Shown: positions 57,717 through 64,000 of the stretch, in pieces | How the letters are laid out: the number at the start of each line of letters is the position of its first letter | Numbering within the stretch: the stretch's first letter is position 1 | Origin: Paraconiothyrium sp. Pb-2020 | Lineage: Eukaryota > Ascomycota > Dothideomycetes > Pleosporales > Didymosphaeriaceae | Direction: 5' to 3' | Length of the DNA: 64,000 nucleotides | Assembly (NCBI GenBank): GCA_022419385.1 | Contig: JAJUBI010000006.1 | Span: 2,976,001-3,040,000 of the forward strand | Made by a program: the position numbers and the translations under genes | Notes under the pieces: generated by a model | Told to the model about the DNA's origin: nothing | Database searches by the model: none | What the model saw: the letters and a program-made list of their open reading frames with translations, nothing else

Positions 57717-59876
57717 ATGGGTAAAGGTCGTCGCATGAAAAAGCAAGGTCCTCCACCTCCATTGGACGAATCACTAGTCACAAGAAAGCGCAAAGATGCA
57801 CCGCCTGCGCCCGTGAGCCAACAGCCTGGCAAGAAGAGGAAGACAGATTTCAAGGCACCGAAGAAGACACCTGCGGTCAATGAAACTATTTCGAAGAGCA
57901 AAGCGAAACCAGTGAAGCCAGTGAAGAAATCTGCACCGCCGCCCTCGGACGACGAGGTTTCAGACGAGGATCCGTCCGATGATGAGGATGCGATCGATGA
58001 CCCAGATGTTATAGAGGATGGCCTGGATGGTCTGAAAGTAACAGGTCTTGATGCGCTGGGAAGTGCTTCAGAATCAGAGGATCTGGACGACCTAGATCTT
58101 GAAGATGATGAGTTTGACGAGGATGGATCTGTCATGGACTCAGGTGATGAAGAGCCTGTAACGAAGAAGGGCATGTGGTCGGACGACGAGGACGACGATG
58201 ACATAGAAGAGAAGCTCACAGCGGCGAACATCGAAGGGCTGTCGCTGAAGCGCGACAGGGAGATCGCGATCCAAGAGGCGGAAGCACAGGCAGAGTTGGA
58301 AGAGGCGCAACTGCAAACAAATATTGCAGGAGACAGACCAAAGGTGCTAGAAGATGAAGATGAGGAGGGACGACCCATTACAAATCTTGCGACACAGGAC
58401 TTGGGGCTTCTGCGAACGCGGTTGAATGATACCATCAGAGTTTTGGACGACTTCAAGAATCTAGCTGAGGAAGGTCGATCTAGAACAGAGTACAGAGCTC
58501 AACTGCTGAAGGATATATGTGCGTATTACGGATACTCAGAGTTTCTTGCCGACAAACTTCTCGACCTCTTCCCCGCGCGTGAGGCTTTCGCCTTCTTCGA
58601 AGCCAACGAAACACCCCGACCCATCGTCATCCGAACCAATACTTTACGTACGCATAGACGAGAGCTTGCACAATCCCTCATAAACCGCGGTGTTCAACTC
58701 GAACCCGTAGGCAAGTGGAGTAAGGTCGGACTGCAGATCTTCGACTCCCAGGTCCCTCTTGGTGCTACGCCGGAATATCTCGCTGGTCACTACATCCTCC
58801 AGGCGGCTTCCTCTTTCCTTCCCGTCATGGCTCTTGCACCGCAAGAAGACGAACGAGTTCTCGATATGGCCGCAGCTCCCGGTGGTAAAACGACACACAT
58901 TGCTGCCCTCATGAAGAACACTGGATGTGTGTTCGCCAACGATGCCAACAAAGACCGTGCGAAGGGTCTTATAGGTAACATACATCGTCTTGGTGTACGG
59001 AATACCGTTGTTTGCCACTACTCCGCCCTGGAGTTCCCCAAGGTCATGGGCGGCTTCGACAGAGTACTCCTAGATGCGCCATGCTCCGGCACCGGTGTCA
59101 TCGCAAAGGACGCAAGCGTCAAGACCAACAAGACAGAAGCCGACTTCATGAAGCTTCCACATCTACAGAAGCAACTTGTCCTCGCGGCCATCGACTCGGT
59201 AGACCACCACAGCAAGACGGGCGGCTACATTGTTTACTCGACCTGCTCTGTCACCGTCGAAGAGAACGAGCAAGTTGTCCAATATGCGCTGAACAAGCGG
59301 CCAAATGTCAAGCTCGTCGAGACAGGCCTCGTCTTCGGCAGAGAAGGCTTTACCAAGATCGGAGGCAAGATCTTCCACCCGAGCATGAAGATGACAAGAA
59401 GATACTACCCACACGCTTATAATGTCGACGGCTTTTTCGTCGCAAAATTCAAGAAGATCGGACCTACGCCGCCCAACGCTGTCCTCGCGAATGGCGTCAG
59501 CAAAAAGGGCAAGAGCGCACCCTCTGACAAACCTGTCGAGGAGGAGTACGTTGACAAGACGCCAATCACAGACGACGAGGAGAAAGAAGAGTCTGACTTT
59601 GGTGGATGGGATGATGAGGAGGATAAGGTGTACATGGAGCGAGCTGAGCGCGCGCAGATGCGGAGGAAGGGCAAGAATCCCAATGCTAACCCAAAGGCTG
59701 CCAAGGAGATCCAGAACGGCACTTCGAAGGTAGTAGAGAAAGAGAGCGGCAAGGAGGTGAATGGTTCAAAAGCCAAGAAGGCGGACGCTGGTGCCAAGGC
59801 AAATGGCGCTGGCGGGAAGGTGGGCGGAGCGGATTCGAGACCGAAGAAGAAGAGTCGTGAGCGGAAGTCGATATAG
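57717..59876 (+). CDS. NOP2: 25S rRNA cytosine-C5 methyltransferase Nop2 (NSUN1)
   Basis: Nucleolar enzyme for 5-methylcytosine in large-subunit rRNA and for 60S assembly. Single exon, 719 aa from ATG 57717 (MGKGRRMKKQGPPPPLDES); the open frame extends 43 codons upstream but lacks family similarity there. Residues 1-200 are basic, then strongly acidic (Asp/Glu/Ser runs). The Nop2 core follows (NLAEEGRSRTEYRAQLLKDI, TLRTHRRELAQSLINRGV), SAM-binding VLDMAAAPGGKTTHIAALM, motif IV DAPCSGTGV with C456 and motif VI STCSVTVEENE with C510, the two catalytic cysteines. A Lys-rich tail follows. Confidence 0.97.
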   Translation: MGKGRRMKKQGPPPPLDESLVTRKRKDAPPAPVSQQPGKKRKTDFKAPKKTPAVNETISKSKAKPVKPVKKSAPPPSDDEVSDEDPSDDEDAIDDPDVIEDGLDGLKVTGLDALGSASESEDLDDLDLEDDEFDEDGSVMDSGDEEPVTKKGMWSDDEDDDDIEEKLTAANIEGLSLKRDREIAIQEAEAQAELEEAQLQTNIAGDRPKVLEDEDEEGRPITNLATQDLGLLRTRLNDTIRVLDDFKNLAEEGRSRTEYRAQLLKDICAYYGYSEFLADKLLDLFPAREAFAFFEANETPRPIVIRTNTLRTHRRELAQSLINRGVQLEPVGKWSKVGLQIFDSQVPLGATPEYLAGHYILQAASSFLPVMALAPQEDERVLDMAAAPGGKTTHIAALMKNTGCVFANDANKDRAKGLIGNIHRLGVRNTVVCHYSALEFPKVMGGFDRVLLDAPCSGTGVIAKDASVKTNKTEADFMKLPHLQKQLVLAAIDSVDHHSKTGGYIVYSTCSVTVEENEQVVQYALNKRPNVKLVETGLVFGREGFTKIGGKIFHPSMKMTRRYYPHAYNVDGFFVAKFKKIGPTPPNAVLANGVSKKGKSAPSDKPVEEEYVDKTPITDDEEKEESDFGGWDDEEDKVYMERAERAQMRRKGKNPNANPKAAKEIQNGTSKVVEKESGKEVNGSKAKKADAGAKANGAGGKVGGADSRPKKKSRERKSI

Positions 59877-62072
59877 TGTATCTTTTGTACATGCTTGCAC
59901 TGCCTTTCTTGGCCGTGGCAAGACATCCGAATGAGTCTTCTATCCAAACTTCGTTCTCCGGTTCATCTAGTGCGGAGACGCAAGTACTACGCCCATCAAC
60001 TCATGGCTCCCACTTTGATGCGAGCCAATTAACGCAACTTTGCCGTACTTGGCCGCTGCTACCCGTAAATGTACAAATCCCCGTATTCATTTCCCCATGG
60101 GCTTCGTCGAGCTACCACAGCCCCCTCGAAGTGGAGCTTGGGAGTTCGAGGTGCCTTCGAGAAAGATGGGTGTGGAGACTCTACGATATCGGCGCCGCAC
60201 AACACGGTCTTGGTGTTGCTTGGGTATGTCAATGTGATCTTTTTTTTTTTTTTCAGACCATGGCATGAACTATGGTGTGTGGAGATCTGGATGGCGAATG
60301 CCAAGTCATGGGACCGAGCGGACGTGGCACGACATTTGAGCCTCATGTGGGTCTACGAGTAGTGCAAAGCGAGGTTGCCAGTTGACGTTGCACATGTTCT
60401 GTTTTGCTAATGTTAGTTTCGGGGCTTGCGTAGGAAATGCTGTTAGCGCGCACATTGGACTGATTGGAGTGGTAGTCGGATCTGGAGATGATGTACATAT
60501 CAAAGTGGTGCGATCGCTGCTGGCATCTAACATATGAAACATGTTAATTTCTCATCCCATGGGGTCTCCGGTCCTGGAACCAGCCGGGGCACACGATGGA
60601 AAACTCTGCAATTGCTGCGCCGGATTTCTGCATGCAAGTACCGACCCGCTCTCCAACCCAGTCTCACGCCCGCTCAAAGACATCGGGCCGACATGCACCA
60701 AGACTGAGGCTCTGCACATGGCTTACGCACGTCCCGCGCGGAACGCACGCGAGTCTGCAGCGTTCGCGTTGAGGCAGGGATCCGTCCATGTTGAGGTCAC
60801 GCCTGCTCGGGTGATCACCAAGTCAGGAGCCGTGCCGAAGTGTGGTGCGGTCGCTGCGGAGAGGTGATGTTGGAGAAGCCAAGGCGCCGCTGGACGTGGC
60901 TAGCCGTGAGGGGTTAAACGGGGGTTGGCAATAACACCTTCTGGTTTGCGGAGCTCCACACCCCAACTTTCCAAGCGATTTGCAGTCGTCGCATGTGACA
61001 TTCGACGACGGGCGCTCTTCTCTTCCCAGCAACACGGCAAGCAGGGCTGCCATGTCCGGGCCGCGGTAACGACCTCGCCTTCCTGCAGGATCGCGCAATC
61101 CTGGAACCCCCCGTGCCGCCCAGAAACTTCGAGAAAGGTGGATTTCTGAACGGCCCTCTCGGACAATACTTCTCGGCACGCTATCAAACTTCTGCAACGG
61201 GCTCCTTGGCTACAGCCTCAGCACGCCCAGTCGACTGGCCCGTATGCTGAGGACCCTTCATTGGACTACGCGGCTCTCGGCGACCTTGTCTCAAAGCTCT
61301 CTGCATCATGGATCATGCGGCCAGTACGTGGCGTTCTAGTGACAATCGAAACGCTGGTCATCGGTGGCTTGGTCGAGTACACAGTACAGTACTGTCTGCG
61401 TTTGGTTTGCTGTTGGGGTTGTGCAACGGATTGCCCGCATATTCATGTCATCGTATTCATGCACTCTGCTCCGTCTCTTCTCTTCCGCGCGTGCCTTTAT
61501 CGTCACCTTCTCTACCCGTCCGTCTCACTGTCGGGAAGCGTCAGGATATCTCGCGAGCACGTACCGCTCCGAGCAGCGCGCTTGGCCTACGTAAAATCGA
61601 AATACGAAAGAAAGCGCGCCGAAGCTTTTGCTCGCTTGGCGCAGCATTACCAGCACTGCTTTGTTTAGCCCAACTTCCGAAAATGCTCCCTATTGGCCAT
61701 CCGCAACACCCTGGATGCTCGTGCTCTGCCGCTGACCTAGCTGGTCACAGGCTCGCACGCTGACAAGACTCTTGGATCTGGGGTACGGCCATCGGCGAAG
61801 GCGAATCGAATCATTGTCTCCCGGTCCGCTGCATCACTAGACTAATCGCGCATCGCATATGGATTGGACGCGAGGTGCACGCCCCCCATGGGCGGCGACT
61901 GGGGAGTAGTGTGCTGATGCTTGTCGTTAGCAAGGTTGGCATGTTGCGGGGCCTGCACTATGAGGGGAGGGATAAAGAGCTGGGTCGCGCCATTCCCACG
62001 GGGTGTTTCGAGAACGCGACTTTTCGTGGACAACACTTTTAAGAGTCTGCTACTATCACCAAGACGTTCACG
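59877..62072. other. long intergenic, promoter side of the sugar transporter
   Basis: About 2.2 kb. A T-run of 14 sits at 60240-60253. Short frames on both strands (for example 60823-61197, 61308-61763) have no domain. Three CreA-type hexamers lie near the 3' end (listed separately). No gene supported. Confidence 0.5.
61778..61951. promoter_or_regulatory. possible CreA-type (SYGGRG) sites upstream of sugar transporter
   Basis: CTGGGG at 61778-61783 and 61899-61904, GCGGGG at 61946-61951, within 300 nt of the start codon. The hexamer is short and one or two are expected by chance in such a span, so this is suggestive only. Confidence 0.25.
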
Positions 62073-64000
62073 ATGGGCAAGCTCATGATCTCTCCGCCCG
62101 AGGGCACGCCTGGCAAGGCATGGTATGCTTCATTGTTGCTGCGTCGTGTTTATGGGCTGACAATGATAGGCCCGCAATCTGCATTGGCCTTTTCGTCGCC
62201 TTCGGAGGTGTTCTGTTCGGGTCAGTGGCTTCAAGAATAACAATTTTCTTCTACGTCTGATTGGGAATTAGATATGATACCGGTACCATCAGTGGTATCT
62301 TGGCCATGAAGTTCTGGCTTCAAGGATTCTCTACTACACCCGACCAAACTCTCACAGCCGCTCAAGACTCCCTCATCGTGTCCATCTTGTCTGCTGGAAC
62401 CTTCTTCGGCGCTCTCACCGCCGCGCCTTTCGGTGACTTGCTCGGTCGTCGATGGGGTCTGATGGCCTCTGCCGGTGTGGTCTTCAATCTCGGTGTCATT
62501 CTCCAGACCGCCGCTACCAGGCAGCCCCTCTTCATCGCCGGACGCTTTTTCGCTGGTTATGGTGTCGGTCTTGTTTCTGCTTTGAGTGAGTCTCATCCCT
62601 CATCTGAGCTCCCGATGTTTGGCCGGTCGTAGTCGATCGACCCACAATAACGCCGAGAACGCGTGGCTCGCTCGTTCGGGGTTTTGTCCATGGGGTAGAA
62701 ACTGACAAGGATGTAGTTCCCATGTACCAGTCCGAGACGTCACCAAAGTGGATTCGAGGTACCATTGTCGGCGCGTACCAGCTCGCTATTACCATCGGTC
62801 TGTTCTTGGCAGCCATTGTAAACAATTCGACCAAGGACCGCGACGACTCTGGCTCGTACCGTATCCCCATCGCAGTACAGTTTTTGTGGTCCCTCATACT
62901 TGTTGTTGGGTAGGTACACTGACAGGTTCACTTTCTTGGTGCTAATACGCGACCAGTCTTTTCTTCCTTCCCGAGACCCCGCGATACCTCATCAAAACAG
63001 ACCGTTATGATGAAGCTGCTAAGTCATTGGCAAAACTGCGCCGTCTGCCTGTGGATGACCCAGCCATCATCGAAGAGCTCAATGAAGTGCAGGCTAATCA
63101 CCTCTACGAGATGAGCCTCGGAAAGTCTACCTACGCCGACTGCTTCAAGGGAACGCTCGGAAAGCGTCTTCTTACCGGTTGTGCGCTTCAGGCTCTGCAG
63201 CAGCTGACGGGTGTGAACTTCATTTGTAAGTTGATAAAAGAGACAGTGAGATGGTAGCATGTATACTAACGAAACGCAGTCTACTACGGCACGCAGTACT
63301 TTGAGAACGCAGGTTTCAACAATCCGTTCATTATTCAGGTCATTACGAACTCGGTCAACGTCGCCTCTACCTTCCCTGGCCTGTACTTGGTCGAGAAGAT
63401 GGGCCGACGCAACCTCCTCTTGATGGGAGCCATCGGTACGTAAAAGTCGTGAGCATACACGTTCGCTGTGCTAATTTTTCGATAGGAATGTGCGTTTGCC
63501 AGTTCATCGTAGGTGCAGTTGGTATGACGGCAGATTCTTCCGTGGACGCTGGCAACGTCAACACTTCCGCCCAAAAGGGCGCTATCGCTTTCGTTTGCAT
63601 CTACATCTTCTTCTTCGCCAGCTCATGGGGCCCTGTTGCTTGGGTCGTCACCGGCGAGATGTTCCCGCTCAAGGCGCGTGCCAAGTGTCTGTCTATGACT
63701 ACCGCGAGCAACTGGCTGCTCAACTGGGCCATCGCCTACTCGACGCCCTACATGGTCAACGAGGACCACGCCAATCTGCGCTCTAAGGTGTTCTTCGTCT
63801 GGGGTAGCTTCTGCTTCGTGTGTATCGCTTTTGTGTAAGTCCAAACCACCACCCTCGCTCAGATTCAAGGTCTAACATGTGGCATAGCTTCTTCATGATT
63901 TACGAGACCAAGGGCCTCACCCTCGAACAAGTCGACGAGCTCTACGGCGTTGTCAGCCAAGCTTGGAAGTCGAAGCAGTTCCGCCCACAAGTTCAATTCT
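62073..64000 (+). CDS. MFS sugar (hexose) transporter, partial at window end
   Basis: Twelve-spanner sugar:H+ symporter of the plasma membrane. Eight exons so far: 62073-62122, 62170-62220, 62272-62585, 62717-62909, 62957-63225, 63280-63435, 63486-63834 and 63888 onward, with all phases consistent. It starts MGKLMISPPEGTPGKAW, then PAICIGLFVAFGGVLFGYDTG. Signatures are GDLLGRRWG, GRFFAGYGVGLVSA, PMYQSE, FFLPETPRYLI, LQQLTGVNFIFYYG and the second GRR (EKMGRRN). Then come WGPVAWVVTGEMFPLKARAK and YETKGLTLEQVDELYG. The C-terminal cytosolic tail continues beyond the window. Resembles high-affinity glucose transporters; exact sugar unknown. Confidence 0.95.

Noticed and set aside
57692..58456. 254-codon minus-strand open frame
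   Set aside because: Antisense of the acidic Asp/Glu/Ser part of NOP2, which reads as Ser-rich text on the other strand.
1..64000. tRNA genes, CRISPR arrays, intact transposons
   Set aside because: No convincing tRNA B-box with matching arms, no spaced direct repeats, and no transposase or reverse transcriptase text with terminal repeats was seen; a tRNAscan-type or repeat search could still find weak cases.

Overview
The window is ordinary nuclear DNA of a filamentous ascomycete. Genes are interrupted by short introns (mostly 45-80 nt) with GT..AG ends and CTRAC-type branch sites close to the acceptor, and the proteins are of fungal type (RIT1 fused to a second domain, GET5, POS5-like NAD kinase, fungal ABCC and MFS transporters). 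The gene set and protein style suggest a Dothideomycete, probably Pleosporales; that placement is an inference from pattern, not from a search.

Layout. 1-3487: an ABCC transporter on the minus strand, cut by the window start. 5473-11045: a mitochondrial group, with NDUFA12 (-) and PGS1 (+) sharing a 159-bp promoter, the BAR protein RVS161/HOB3 (-), and the mitochondrial tryptophanyl-tRNA synthetase (+). 12303-19184: CDC34-type E2 (-), CorA-type metal transporter (-), SPC1 (+), RBX1/HRT1 RING protein (-). 19941-26813: a disordered protein with an EDC1/PNRC-type decapping motif (+), an unknown disordered protein (+), RIT1 with a C-terminal DUF6314-like domain (+). 26946-36297: BDP1 (-), BRE1 (+), a PlsC acyltransferase (-), a mitochondrial NAD kinase (+). 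37602-45518: MFS drug/polyamine transporter (+), PAF-acetylhydrolase-like lipase (+), a decayed F-box gene (-), an ECM4/omega glutathione transferase (-). 45519-49680 is a gene-poor, apparently degenerate stretch. 49681-64000: MARVEL membrane protein (-), HSP60 (+), cofilin (+), GET5 (-), NOP2 (+) and a sugar transporter (+) cut by the window end.

Most genes are single-copy housekeeping genes and do not form one pathway. Loose themes are mitochondrial function (NDUFA12, PGS1, MSW1, POS5-like, HSP60) and ubiquitin (CDC34, RBX1, BRE1, an F-box gene). No CRISPR, intact transposon, secondary-metabolite cluster or clearly new system was seen. The most useful observations concern gene structure: a 7-nt microexon in NDUFA12, a start codon alone on its exon plus an 11-nt exon in cofilin, tiny first exons in several genes, a frame break at the end of RIT1, and a gene losing its C-terminus by in-frame stops.
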